DNA of 64,000 nucleotides from an uncultured Clostridium sp. (GCA_900543885.1 UQTA01000004.1:1-64000); one strand, 5' to 3'; counted from the first letter of the stretch, positions 32,598 through 41,138 are shown. Program-made: numbers and translations. The notes: generated by a model from the sequence alone, not told the origin.

Positions 32598-33550
32598 CAG
32601 GTCTTTTGCTGTTAAAAGAGCACCTGAAAGAATTTTATAATAAATACAGTTATTGGATCCGCTTTGTGGTCCGGCTGCTGTTTGTACTGTGTACTGTTTT
32701 AAGTATGAATGCCAATATTGGCTATATGACGAAATTAAAAAATCCTGTAGTGGTGGTTTTGATCTGTGTTTTTGGAGCCTTGCTTCCGGACAGCGCAAGT
32801 GTGTTTTTGATGGGATGTGTGATGGTGGCACATGTGTATGCAGTATCCATGGAGATGGCACTGATCACGCTGATGATGATATTGGTAGTAGCTGTGCTGT
32901 ATTATGGTTTTAAACCTGGAGACAGCTGGCTTATGGTTCTGACACCTCTTGCTTTCCTATTTAAAGTACCTTATGCTGTGGCACTTTTGGTAGGACTGGG
33001 AGGAAGCCTGGTATCAGTGATACCGGTGGGCTGCGGTGTTTTTCTCTATTATCTTCTTATGTATATACGTCAGAATGCGGGAGTACTTACAGGAGAGGGA
33101 AATGTAGATATTGTTCAGAGATACAGTCAGATCATCCGGTCTATATGCTTTAATCAGACTATGATGGTGATGATCGCTGCCTGCGCTGTAGGGATCATTG
33201 TAGTATATCTGATCCGCAGGCTTTCTGTAGACTATGCCTGGATCATAGCTATCGTAGTTGGTACAGTCGCCCAGCTTTTAGTTATTTTTGTAGGTGATTT
33301 TGTATTTGGAGTGTCTGTATCAGCAGGTGCCCTGATCTTTGGCCTGCTCCTTTCCATTGTTCTGGCTATGATCTACAATTTCTTTTTCTTTTCTGTGGAT
33401 TATACCCGGACAGAATATGTGCAGTTTGAAGATGATGATTACTATTACTACGTAAAGGCTGTTCCTAAGATGACAGTAAGCAGTACAGATGTGAAGGTAC
33501 AGCGTATCAGTGCGAGAAAACGCAGTGCAAGAGTGAAAGAGAATAATTAA
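32594..33550 (+). CDS. Hypothetical polytopic membrane protein upstream of cdaA
   Basis: A 318-residue protein with about eight hydrophobic segments, an Asp/Tyr-rich stretch (EDDDYYYYVKAVPK) after the last one, and a basic C-terminal tail. No transporter or enzyme signature is recognised. It overlaps the preceding small membrane protein by 4 nt and is 32 nt upstream of cdaA, suggesting expression with the cyclic-di-AMP synthase. Possible roles are a turgor or envelope-related membrane factor, but this is only context. I assign no function. Confidence 0.75.
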   Translation: MTGLLLLKEHLKEFYNKYSYWIRFVVRLLFVLCTVLSMNANIGYMTKLKNPVVVVLICVFGALLPDSASVFLMGCVMVAHVYAVSMEMALITLMMILVVAVLYYGFKPGDSWLMVLTPLAFLFKVPYAVALLVGLGGSLVSVIPVGCGVFLYYLLMYIRQNAGVLTGEGNVDIVQRYSQIIRSICFNQTMMVMIAACAVGIIVVYLIRRLSVDYAWIIAIVVGTVAQLLVIFVGDFVFGVSVSAGALIFGLLLSIVLAMIYNFFFFSVDYTRTEYVQFEDDDYYYYVKAVPKMTVSSTDVKVQRISARKRSARVKENN

Positions 33551-33582
33551 AAAGATAAGAAATCAAGGGAGGATGATATCAG

Positions 33583-34467
33583 GTGGAAATCTTAACAGAA
33601 CTTATGATGAAAGCCTCATCCTGGCTGACATTGCTGCCGCGGATCTCCCTCCGGAATATTTTTGAGATAGCGATCATCTCATTTCTGGTATATGAGATCC
33701 TTTTCTGGATAAAAAATACAAGGGCCTGGACTTTGTTAAAGGGGCTTTTGACCATAATGGTGTTTGCTATTATGGCCGTCCTTCTGCGTCTGGATACGAT
33801 TGTCTGGATCCTTAAAAATATTACTGCTATTGCAGTGACTGCTTTTTTGGTTGTTTTCCAGCCAGAGCTTAGAAAGGCTTTGGAACAGTTAGGCAGCCAG
33901 AATCTGCTGTCCGGCATTTTAGCTCAGGATGACGGCAAAAGCAGCCAGGAATTCAATGACCGTACAGTCAATGAACTGGTGCGTGCTACCTTTGAAATGG
34001 CAAAGGTGAAAACAGGAGCTTTGATGGTCATTGAAAGAGGAACTTCATTAAAGGAGATCGAAAGAACCGGAATTGAGATCAGCGGCCTGGTTACAAGCCA
34101 GCTTCTCATTAATATTTTTGAACATAATACACCGCTCCATGACGGCGCAGTGGTGATCCGTGGAAACAGGGTGGCGGCTGCTACCTGTTATCTGCCGCTT
34201 TCTGATAATATGTCCATCAACAAAGCATTGGGAACCAGACATCGTGCAGCTGTGGGTGTCAGCGAGACAACGGACAGTCTTACGATTGTTGTTTCCGAGG
34301 AAACAGGACGTGTATCTGTTGCAGAAGGCGGAATGCTTCGCAGTGTTCCAACTGCGGAAGCGCTTCGGAATATTCTTTCCGGGCTGATGAAAGAAGAGCC
34401 GGTTTCTTCCAACCGGTTTAAGATATGGAAGGGAAGGCTGATCAATGGGAAAAAAGCTGACAAATAA
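33583..34467 (+). CDS. cdaA: Diadenylate cyclase
   Basis: Membrane-bound enzyme that makes cyclic di-AMP from two ATP. The 294-residue protein has an N-terminal region of three hydrophobic helices (residues 25-95) and a DAC domain with the catalytic DGA (187-189) and RHR (219-221) motifs, the length and order of CdaA. GTG 33583 is the start, with GGGAGG upstream. It overlaps cdaR by 23 nt, the usual cdaA-cdaR pairing in Firmicutes. The messenger controls potassium and osmolyte transport; glmM, which follows in Bacillus, is not found here. Confidence 0.95.
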   Translation: MEILTELMMKASSWLTLLPRISLRNIFEIAIISFLVYEILFWIKNTRAWTLLKGLLTIMVFAIMAVLLRLDTIVWILKNITAIAVTAFLVVFQPELRKALEQLGSQNLLSGILAQDDGKSSQEFNDRTVNELVRATFEMAKVKTGALMVIERGTSLKEIERTGIEISGLVTSQLLINIFEHNTPLHDGAVVIRGNRVAAATCYLPLSDNMSINKALGTRHRAAVGVSETTDSLTIVVSEETGRVSVAEGGMLRSVPTAEALRNILSGLMKEEPVSSNRFKIWKGRLINGKKADK

Positions 34468-35785
34468 TTTAAAATTGAAGATTCTTTCCGTTTTCCTTGC
34501 CTTTTTTGTATGGCTGGCAGTGACAAATATCTCTAATCCGGATGTAACTGCTTCCAAAGAGGTACCTTTGGAGGTGCTGAATGAAGATGTACTTTCCACA
34601 AACGGAAAAACCTATGAATTAATTGATAACCGCAGTACTGTGACGGTAGCATATAAGGTGCGTACACTGGACGCAGGAAGTATTTCAGCTTCTGATTTCA
34701 GGGCGTACATCGACCTTGCGGATATGTATGAGCCTACAGGTGCAGTACCTGTAAAGGTAGATGTGAAGAACAACAAAGTCGATGCTGTCACTGCAAAGCC
34801 TACGGTCATCCGTGTGACTACGGAGGATATCCAGCAGAAGAAATTTGACCTGACTGCTTATACAGAAGGAAAGACGGAATCCGGATACAGAGAAGGAACG
34901 GTGAATATCGTGCCTTCCAGTATTTATGTAAGCGGACCGGAGTCTCAGGTAGGACGGATCAGTACGGTAGGCATCACCATCCGGTTAGACGGAGCCAATT
35001 CCGATCTGTCTGGAACCGCTCAGATCCAGTGCTTTGATGCCAACAGAAATAAGATCACTCTGGATGACAGAGTAAGCTTGAGCCGTTCGGAAGCAGATTA
35101 TACACTTTCTATCTTAAAAGTGAAAACGCTGGGACTGAATTTTGAAACGGAAGGAAGAGTGGCAGATGGATACCGGTTTACAGGTATTGAAAGCAATGTG
35201 AATTCCGTTGATGTGGTAGGACTTAAGTCAGATCTGGCAGAGATCAATGCGATCAATATTCCTAAATCGGAATTAAATATGGATGGCGCTTCTGCAGACA
35301 AAGAAGTGACCATTGACCTGAATAAATATCTTCCGGAAAATGTAGAACTGGCTGATCATAACAGCAAGATCCGTGTAACTTTAAAGGTAGAGCCGTTAGA
35401 GACCAGGAACATTGAGTTAAAGACAAGCAAGATCCGTCAGGTAGGTTCTTCCAGCCGCTACAGTTATCAGTATGACAGAGATTCTATTAATTTAAGCATC
35501 AAGGGATTAAAAGAAGACTTAGACCAGCTGACGGATGATTCCTTAGAGGCAGAGGTAGATGTAAGCGATATGGGACCGGGAACACATCCGGGAACGGTAA
35601 CCTTTGAACTGGGTGCCGCTTATGAGCTGGTAAGTCAGGATGATCTTCAGATCATTGTTCATGACAGAGAGCCGGGAGAAACGGCGCCGGCGACAACGCA
35701 GGAAGAAACAGAAAGCAGCACTAAGGAGACAACTGCTGCAGAAAGCAGCGGGGCATCATCTTCACGTGCGTCTGGAACGGAATAA
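34445..35785 (+). CDS. cdaR: YbbR-domain regulator of CdaA
   Basis: A 446-residue protein with one N-terminal membrane helix (LKILSVFLAFFVWLAV) and an extracytoplasmic region of repeated YbbR domains, each about 80 residues; at least four are recognisable by phrases such as VNIVPSSIYVSGPESQV and GLNFETEGRVADGYRFTGIESNVNSVDVVG. The C-terminus is a Thr/Ser/Glu-rich tail (about 35 residues) of low complexity. It modulates CdaA activity from outside the membrane. The 23-nt overlap with cdaA couples translation. Confidence 0.92.
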   Translation: MGKKLTNNLKLKILSVFLAFFVWLAVTNISNPDVTASKEVPLEVLNEDVLSTNGKTYELIDNRSTVTVAYKVRTLDAGSISASDFRAYIDLADMYEPTGAVPVKVDVKNNKVDAVTAKPTVIRVTTEDIQQKKFDLTAYTEGKTESGYREGTVNIVPSSIYVSGPESQVGRISTVGITIRLDGANSDLSGTAQIQCFDANRNKITLDDRVSLSRSEADYTLSILKVKTLGLNFETEGRVADGYRFTGIESNVNSVDVVGLKSDLAEINAINIPKSELNMDGASADKEVTIDLNKYLPENVELADHNSKIRVTLKVEPLETRNIELKTSKIRQVGSSSRYSYQYDRDSINLSIKGLKEDLDQLTDDSLEAEVDVSDMGPGTHPGTVTFELGAAYELVSQDDLQIIVHDREPGETAPATTQEETESSTKETTAAESSGASSSRASGTE

Positions 35786-35832
35786 AAGAAAAATGGCAGC
35801 TTACAGGCTGCGGAAAATCAGGAGAAATAATA

Positions 35833-36096
35833 ATGGTAAGTGGAACAACTGTGATCAAGAACCCATCAGGTCTTCATTTAAGACCTGCAGGCATCCTCTG
35901 TAAAGAGGCGCTGCTGTATAAATCAAAAGTCTCTTTTAAGGTGCGCAATGTAACTGCAAATGCGAAAAGCGTTCTCAGTGTACTGGGTGCCTGCGTAAAA
36001 TGCGGGGAAGAGATTGAATTTAACTGTACCGGTCCCGATGAAGAGGCGGCACTGGCAGCAATGATCAAGATCGTAGAGGACGGTCTGGGGGAGTAA
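35833..36096 (+). CDS. ptsH: HPr-family phosphocarrier protein
   Basis: An 87-residue phosphocarrier. His15 is in SGLHLRPAG and is the site phosphorylated by enzyme I; Ser46 in NAKSVLSVLG is the HPr-kinase site of Gram-positive HPr used in catabolite control. The residue after His15 is Leu where Ala is usual. The two Cys residues of ACVKCGEE are unusual for HPr. It is preceded by AGGAGAAATAATA. It is placed between cdaR and ptsI; a 123-nt gap with hairpins separates it from ptsI. Because it carries Ser46 it is likely the main PTS HPr rather than a specialised one. Confidence 0.9.
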   Translation: MVSGTTVIKNPSGLHLRPAGILCKEALLYKSKVSFKVRNVTANAKSVLSVLGACVKCGEEIEFNCTGPDEEAALAAMIKIVEDGLGE

Positions 36097-36108
36097 ATAA
36101 ACAGGTCC

Positions 36109-36196
36109 AAAAGAAAAACAGGTGACGTTCAGACGGCATCTGTCTTTCTTGGGTATAAATAGGTACTTTCAGAGTCGTTCATTTAATTCTGAGAGT
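36109..36196 (+). promoter_or_regulatory. Structured ptsH-ptsI intercistronic region
   Basis: Two imperfect stem-loops: AAGAAAAACAG (from about 36112) with CTGTCTTTCTT (to about 36150), and TACTTTCAG with CTGAGAGTA further on. Neither ends in a clear T-run, so differential stability or attenuation between ptsH and ptsI is possible. Confidence 0.35.
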
Positions 36197-36219
36197 ACAA
36201 TAATAAGGAGGAAACACAT

Positions 36220-37941
36220 ATGTTTAAGGGAACAAGTGCTTCTGCCGGTATCGGCATTGGCAAAGCTGTGATCGTTGAAGAAGCAGAATTAGTGATCACA
36301 AGAAATGAGGTAGCAGATGCAGAGGCTGAGATCCAGCGCTTTAAGGGGGCTCTGGAAAAGACCATTGCAGCTACACAGAAAATGGCAGATGATCTGGCTT
36401 CACGTGTGGGAGAGAAGGAAGCAGAGATCATGCAGGGACATATGATGCTGTTATCAGATCCCATGCTTACAGGTGAGATTGAAAACAGTGTGAAAAATGA
36501 TAAGGTAAACAGTGAGTTTGCCATTGAAAATGTCTGCAATATGTACGCAGATATGTTTGCATCCATGGGAGATGAGCTGATGCAGCAGCGTGCTACGGAT
36601 ATGAGGGATATTAAAGTCCGTATGCAGCGTACATTAATGGGACTGGAGTCTGTAGATGTATCTTTACTGCCAAAGGGAAGCATACTGGTAGCAAAGGATC
36701 TGACACCGTCTATGACAGCAGGCATTAATCCGGAAAATGTTTCCGGTATTGTAACGGAACTGGGAGGAAAAACCTCACACAGTGCTATTTTGGCAAGAGC
36801 TCTGGAGATCCCGGCAGTGGTTGCAGTAAATGGTCTTATGGATGCAGTTAAGGACGGTGACCTGGTTGTTCTTGACGGAAGCACAGGGGAGGTATTGGTA
36901 AATCCGGAAGCTTCTGTAGAAAAAGAATATGAGGAAAAGAGAACCCAGTTCTTAAAAGATAAGAAAGAACTGGAAAAGTATATTGGACAGCTTTCTGTTA
37001 CAAAAGATGGTGTACAGGTGGAAATCGTTGCTAATATCGGAAAACCGGAAGATGTGGACAAGGTGCTGCAGTATGATGGAGAAGGCGTTGGTCTGTTCCG
37101 TACAGAATTCTTATTTATGGACCGAACTGCTATGCCTACAGAAGAGGAGCAGTTTGAGGCTTATAAGAAAGTAGCAGTTGCATTAAAGGGTAAGCCGGTG
37201 ATCATCCGTACACTGGATATCGGCGGTGACAAAGAGATTCCATATATGGGGCTGGAGAAAGACGAAAATCCATTCCTGGGATATCGGGCCATCCGTTTGT
37301 GCCTGGACAGAAAAGAGGACATTTACAAACCTCAGCTGCGTGCCCTTTTAAGAGCCAGCGCGTATGGAAATATCCGTATTATGATCCCTCTTGTAACCTG
37401 TATTGATGAGTTAAGAGAGGCAAAGGCACTGATCGAAGAGATCAAGGCAGAATTGGATGAAAAGAACATTGCATACAAGAAAGATATCCAGGTAGGTATC
37501 ATGGTGGAAACAGCAGCAGCTTCCCTGATCGCGGATCTGTTTGCAAAAGAGGCAGATTTCTTCAGCATTGGTACCAATGACCTGACCCAGTATACCATGT
37601 CTGTGGACAGAGGAAATAAAAAGGTATCTTATCTGTATTCTACCTTTAATCCGGCAGTACTTAGAAGCATCCGCCACATTATTTCCTGCGGACGGGAAGC
37701 CGGTATTATGGTAGGTATGTGTGGAGAAGCAGCCAGCGATCCGATGATGATCCCACTGCTGCTTGCCTTCGGTTTAAATGAATTCAGTATGAGCGCATCC
37801 GCCATCCTGCGCGCAAGAAAGATGGTAACAGAATACAGTGTAGAAGAGCTTCAGGCAGTAGCTGATCAGGCTATGAGCTTTGCAACAGCAGCAGAAGTAG
37901 AAGACTACATGAGAAAGTTTGTGGAGAAGATTACAGATTAA
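36220..37941 (+). CDS. ptsI: Phosphoenolpyruvate-protein phosphotransferase (enzyme I)
   Basis: A 573-residue enzyme I that transfers phosphate from PEP to HPr. Domains run in order: N-terminal HPr-interaction helices, the swivelling phosphohistidine domain with His187 in GGKTSHSAILARALEIPA, and the C-terminal PEP-binding barrel with FRTEFLFMDR, IIRTLDIGGDKE and a catalytic Cys in MCGEAASDP. Length is standard. ATG 36220 follows AAGGAGG. The stop codon overlaps the next start (TAATG). It forms the general PTS pair with the HPr gene upstream. Confidence 0.95.
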   Translation: MFKGTSASAGIGIGKAVIVEEAELVITRNEVADAEAEIQRFKGALEKTIAATQKMADDLASRVGEKEAEIMQGHMMLLSDPMLTGEIENSVKNDKVNSEFAIENVCNMYADMFASMGDELMQQRATDMRDIKVRMQRTLMGLESVDVSLLPKGSILVAKDLTPSMTAGINPENVSGIVTELGGKTSHSAILARALEIPAVVAVNGLMDAVKDGDLVVLDGSTGEVLVNPEASVEKEYEEKRTQFLKDKKELEKYIGQLSVTKDGVQVEIVANIGKPEDVDKVLQYDGEGVGLFRTEFLFMDRTAMPTEEEQFEAYKKVAVALKGKPVIIRTLDIGGDKEIPYMGLEKDENPFLGYRAIRLCLDRKEDIYKPQLRALLRASAYGNIRIMIPLVTCIDELREAKALIEEIKAELDEKNIAYKKDIQVGIMVETAAASLIADLFAKEADFFSIGTNDLTQYTMSVDRGNKKVSYLYSTFNPAVLRSIRHIISCGREAGIMVGMCGEAASDPMMIPLLLAFGLNEFSMSASAILRARKMVTEYSVEELQAVADQAMSFATAAEVEDYMRKFVEKITD

Positions 37942-39248
37942 TGGCAGTTTATCTTATTTGTTATGGAATCAGTTTTATTCTGGCCTGGCAGCACTTATAT
38001 GTGCTGTCCGGCCTTGTTTTAGTTGGAGCAGCTATATGGCTGTATATCAGAGACTATATGAGGACAGGAAATCTGATCCACCTGCGTGGGCTGTTCTGTC
38101 TGTTTTTTGTGGGAGGACAGGGAATTTCCTGTTTTAAACTTTCCCACCTGCAGACGGACTGGCTGCTTATTACATGGATCAGCTTTTTTCTGGCAGTCAT
38201 GGCTTTCTGGTGGGTATTTGAGGTGCTGACCAGGATGTATGACGGCTGGAGCGCGGCAGATATGGGTTCTGTATACAAATATTACTCCTCTGCGGATTCT
38301 CCGTTACAGGCGAACCGTATTCTGATCTCCATGGCAGTGATTACTCTGATCTCTATATTGTCCTTTGCTTTTGAAGCATGGAAACTGGGATACATCCCTA
38401 TGTTTTCTTATGGTGTACCTCATGCATATTCCTATTTCCACATAAAAGGGATCCATTATTTTACGGTATCCTGTGTGTTGGTTCCCAGTCTTTCCGTTGT
38501 ATATAGTCTGATGATGGCAAGAAGAGGACGGGGACTGCTGCGCTACAAAGGGTTCTGGCTGGCTGTGGTCTGCGATATTGCAGCGGTGATGATCCCTTTA
38601 CTATGTGTATCACGTTTCCAGCTGATCCTGGCAGTGGGAATGGCAGTATTTACCTATATTTCCATGACAGGAAGTTTCAGCCTGATCTATGTGGGAGTGC
38701 TGTTAGTGGCATTGATCCCTGCATATGCAGCCCTTACAGTGCTTCGAAGTCACAGCGTAGAATATTTAAATGGCATTTTTGAGATGAAAAACAGCCATAT
38801 GCCTATTTTTATTACCCAGCCGTATATGTATATTGCCAATAACTATGACAATTTTAACTGTATGGCAGCAGAACTGAAGCATTTCTCTTTTGGACTGAAA
38901 GGGTTGTTCCCATTGTGGGCATTGACCGGACTTAAGTTTATCTTCCCGGCACTGACTGATTTTCCGCTTTTTGTGACAAAAGAGGAATTGACGACTGTAA
39001 CACTGTTTTACGATGCATTTTATGATTTTGGTGTTGTGGGAATGGTATTTTTCGGCGGACTTTTAGGCGGTGTCTGCTATTTGCTGGGCCGATTCAGAAG
39101 AAAGCTCACCTGTCCTGCGGGACATGTGATCTATGCACAGATTGCCATGTATATGATGCTTTCCTTCTTTACAACCTGGTTTTCCAATCCGGCAACCTGG
39201 TTTTACCTGATCGTATCAGGGGTTGTATATGTGTATGTAAATTCATAG
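37941..39248 (+). CDS. Polytopic membrane protein, O-antigen/oligosaccharide polymerase-like
   Basis: A 435-residue membrane protein with about twelve hydrophobic segments and a large external loop before the last segments, a topology like Wzy-type oligosaccharide repeat-unit polymerases. Arg residues in LLCVSRFQLILA and LTVLRSHSVEYL could be the conserved charged positions, but no decisive motif exists. Its start ATG shares a base with the ptsI stop (TAATG). No RBS is needed if translation is coupled; otherwise GGAGAAG upstream would serve. A function in surface glycan synthesis is a cautious guess. Confidence 0.65.
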   Translation: MAVYLICYGISFILAWQHLYVLSGLVLVGAAIWLYIRDYMRTGNLIHLRGLFCLFFVGGQGISCFKLSHLQTDWLLITWISFFLAVMAFWWVFEVLTRMYDGWSAADMGSVYKYYSSADSPLQANRILISMAVITLISILSFAFEAWKLGYIPMFSYGVPHAYSYFHIKGIHYFTVSCVLVPSLSVVYSLMMARRGRGLLRYKGFWLAVVCDIAAVMIPLLCVSRFQLILAVGMAVFTYISMTGSFSLIYVGVLLVALIPAYAALTVLRSHSVEYLNGIFEMKNSHMPIFITQPYMYIANNYDNFNCMAAELKHFSFGLKGLFPLWALTGLKFIFPALTDFPLFVTKEELTTVTLFYDAFYDFGVVGMVFFGGLLGGVCYLLGRFRRKLTCPAGHVIYAQIAMYMMLSFFTTWFSNPATWFYLIVSGVVYVYVNS

Positions 39249-39266
39249 GGAAACAAGCAAGAGAAA

Positions 39267-39290
39267 AAGGCTCCGATGATTCGGGGCCTT
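39267..39290 (+). terminator. Hairpin after the polymerase-like gene, weak terminator
   Basis: AAGGCTCCGA pairs with TCGGGGCCTT (one wobble) around TGAT. It is followed by A rather than T on the plus strand, so termination there is doubtful. Confidence 0.4.
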
Positions 39291-39323
39291 AAAAAATATT
39301 AAATAACCAAGTAAAATGATTGG

Positions 39324-39352
39324 TTGAAGCGCCTTTGTGACTGCCCTATAAT
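39324..39352 (+). promoter_or_regulatory. Sigma-A promoter of the O-acetylhomoserine sulfhydrylase gene
   Basis: TTGAAG (39324-39329), a 17-nt spacer and TATAAT (39347-39352). No SAM riboswitch fits in the ~50-nt leader. Confidence 0.7.
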
Positions 39353-39400
39353 AATTACAGTTTTACAAATTTTTAATGAAGTCACATAAGGAGAAGAAAT

Positions 39401-40678
39401 ATGGAGAAAAAACAATCATTGGACACCATTTGCATCCAGGGCGGCTGGCAGCCGAAGAACGGAGAACCGAGACAGCTTCCAATCTATCAGAGTACCACGT
39501 TTAAATATACTACCAGTGAGCAGATGGGACGTTTGTTTGACTTAGAGGAAAATGGTTATTTTTACACCAGACTGGCAAATCCTACCAATGACGCAGTTGC
39601 AGCAAAGATCTGCGCGCTGGAAGGCGGCGTAGGTGCTATGCTTACATCTTCCGGTCAGGCAGCTAACTTCTATGCTGTGATGAATTTATGCCAGGCAGGT
39701 GACCATGTAGTAAGTTCTGCAGCTATTTACGGCGGAACCACCAACCTGTTTACGGTTACCATCCCTAAAATGGGTGTAGAATGCACCCTGGTAAGCCCGG
39801 ATGCGTCAGAAGAAGAGCTGGCAGTAGCTTTTCGCCCAAACACCAAGGTTTTATTTGCAGAGACCATCGCAAACCCGGCTTTAACGGTTCTGGATATTGA
39901 GAAGTTTGCAAAGGTTGCCCATGAACATGGCGTACCGCTGATCGTGGACAATACATTTGCAACACCGATCAACTGCCGTCCTTTTGAATGGGGTGCAGAT
40001 ATTGTTACTCACAGTACCACAAAGTACATGGATGGACATGCCATGACAGTGGGAGGCTGTATTGTAGACAGCGGTAATTTTGACTGGGAAGCTCATCATG
40101 ATAAATTTAAAGGTTTAACAGAACCGGATGAATCTTATCATGGCATTATTTATACTCAGAAATTTGGAAAGCTTGCATATATTACCAAGGCAACTTCCCA
40201 GCTGATGCGTGACTTAGGTTCTATCCAGTCCCCACAGAATGCATTTCTGATCAATATCGGTCTGGAAACATTACATCTTCGTATGCCAAAGCACTGTGAA
40301 AATGCCTTAAAGGTAGCTACTTACTTAAAATCCAGAGAAGATGTTGCCTGGGTAAATTATCCGGGACTGGAAGGAGACAAATACTACGAGCTGGCTAAGA
40401 AGTATATGCCAAATGGTACCTGCGGTGTTATTTCCTTTGGCTTAAAGTCAGGAAGAAAGGGAGCAGCAGACTTTATGGATCAGTTAAAGCTTTGCTCCAT
40501 TGAGACTCATGTGGCAGATTCCCGTACAGCCGTTCTTCATCCGGCAAGCCACACCCACAGACAGCTGACAGACGAGCAGTTAGTAGAAGCAGGAGTAGAT
40601 CCGTCCATGATCCGCCTCAGTGTAGGTATTGAAAGTGCCGATGACATTATTGAGGATATCCGTCAGGCTCTGGAATAG
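39401..40678 (+). CDS. metY: O-acetylhomoserine sulfhydrylase (O-acetylhomoserine aminocarboxypropyltransferase)
   Basis: A 425-residue PLP enzyme of the Cys/Met metabolism family. The PLP lysine is Lys208 in THSTTKYMDGHA; other signatures are YQSTTF, YTRLANPTNDA, SSGQAANFYAV, DNTFATP and the C-terminal IRLSVGIESADDI. The 420-430 residue length, longer than cystathionine synthases and lyases (~380), indicates the sulfhydrylase that fixes sulfide into homocysteine. AAGGAGAAG precedes ATG 39401. It is monocistronic. It also could form cysteine from O-acetylserine, as the family often does. Confidence 0.92.
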   Translation: MEKKQSLDTICIQGGWQPKNGEPRQLPIYQSTTFKYTTSEQMGRLFDLEENGYFYTRLANPTNDAVAAKICALEGGVGAMLTSSGQAANFYAVMNLCQAGDHVVSSAAIYGGTTNLFTVTIPKMGVECTLVSPDASEEELAVAFRPNTKVLFAETIANPALTVLDIEKFAKVAHEHGVPLIVDNTFATPINCRPFEWGADIVTHSTTKYMDGHAMTVGGCIVDSGNFDWEAHHDKFKGLTEPDESYHGIIYTQKFGKLAYITKATSQLMRDLGSIQSPQNAFLINIGLETLHLRMPKHCENALKVATYLKSREDVAWVNYPGLEGDKYYELAKKYMPNGTCGVISFGLKSGRKGAADFMDQLKLCSIETHVADSRTAVLHPASHTHRQLTDEQLVEAGVDPSMIRLSVGIESADDIIEDIRQALE

Positions 40679-40747
40679 ACAACATGAAAGAAATACGTTA
40701 TTTTTTGTTTAGAATAGCGATTAAACATCAATAAAATCCAGATAAAA

Positions 40748-40764
40748 TTGTGCAATATGCACAA
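40748..40764. promoter_or_regulatory. Operator-like palindrome upstream of the xdh promoter
   Basis: TTGTGCA-ATA-TGCACAA is a perfect 7-3-7 inverted repeat centred about 75 nt upstream of the predicted transcription start of the purine operon. It has no T-run after it, so it is not a terminator for metY. Binding factor unknown. Confidence 0.45.
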
Positions 40765-40795
40765 ATATGATAAAAAATTTTGAGACTTTTCAACC

Positions 40796-40824
40796 TAGAC
40801 TAAAAAAATAGTTAGATGTATAAT
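40796..40824 (+). promoter_or_regulatory. Sigma-A promoter of the riboswitch-xdh operon
   Basis: TAGACT (40796-40801), a 17-nt spacer and TATAAT (40819-40824). It places the RNA start just upstream of the aptamer. Confidence 0.7.
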
Positions 40825-40850
40825 GAAGACAATTAAATAAACCAATTGTC

Positions 40851-40916
40851 TGATATGTATATCCTGGGGATTGGCCCAGAGTCTCTACCAACTACCTTAA
40901 GAGTTGACTACATAGT
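40851..40916 (+). promoter_or_regulatory. Purine riboswitch aptamer (guanine-type, C74)
   Basis: The P1 strands are TATGTA (40854-40859) and TACATA (40909-40914). P2 is CTGGG/CCCAG (40864-40868/40875-40879) with loop GATTGG. J2/3 is GTCTCTACC (40881-40889), matching the consensus UNUCUACC. P3 is CAACT/AGTTG (40890ff/40902-40906) with loop ACCTTAAG. In J3/1, C40908 is the equivalent of nucleotide 74, so guanine, hypoxanthine or a related oxopurine is the expected ligand rather than adenine. L2 is 6 nt instead of the usual 7. Downstream genes are xanthine dehydrogenase and a purine permease. Confidence 0.9.
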
Positions 40917-40938
40917 TTATGTAGTCAGCTCTTTTTTT
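40901..40938 (+). terminator. Riboswitch expression-platform terminator
   Basis: GAGTTGACTACAT (40901-40913) pairs with ATGTAGTCAGCTC (40919-40931) through 13 pairs (one G-U), followed by T7. The left arm contains the P3 3' strand and most of the P1 3' strand, so the folded aptamer and the terminator exclude each other. Confidence 0.9.
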
Positions 40939-41138
40939 CTACCCTCAGGGTACATTTTCCGTAATTACCCTGTAAGCATCTGCGATGGGGTTTGGCAGGT
41001 CAAAACGGGGAAGTGGAAAGGGCTGTTTTTTCAAGATAGGGGATGTCCTCTCAGGTACAGCAGACAAAAAAACTTCTCACATGATCAGATACAGAAAGAT
41101 TCCGGGAGAACATAAGGTTAGTAAAGGAGGAAGTGTTT
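40939..41138 (+). other. Untranslated leader between riboswitch terminator and xdh genes
   Basis: About 200 nt without a convincing gene. It holds no strong hairpin I can identify apart from short symmetrical stretches (ACCCTCAGGGT, 40941-40951), and ends with AAAGGAGG (41123-41130), the ribosome site for 41139. Confidence 0.5.

Noticed and set aside
34048..34599. 183-codon antisense ORF across cdaA-cdaR
   Set aside because: Shadow frame spanning two genes; no ribosome site or recognisable protein.
36183..37061. 292-codon antisense ORF within ptsI
   Set aside because: Ser/Thr-rich shadow of a strongly coding gene; no ribosome site or known domain.
39353..39400. SAM riboswitch before metY
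   Set aside because: The predicted leader is too short and shows no K-turn or pairing pattern of an S-box.
40846..41115. 89-codon ORF overlapping the purine riboswitch
   Set aside because: It reads through the aptamer and terminator, has no ribosome site, and the codons have no family resemblance.
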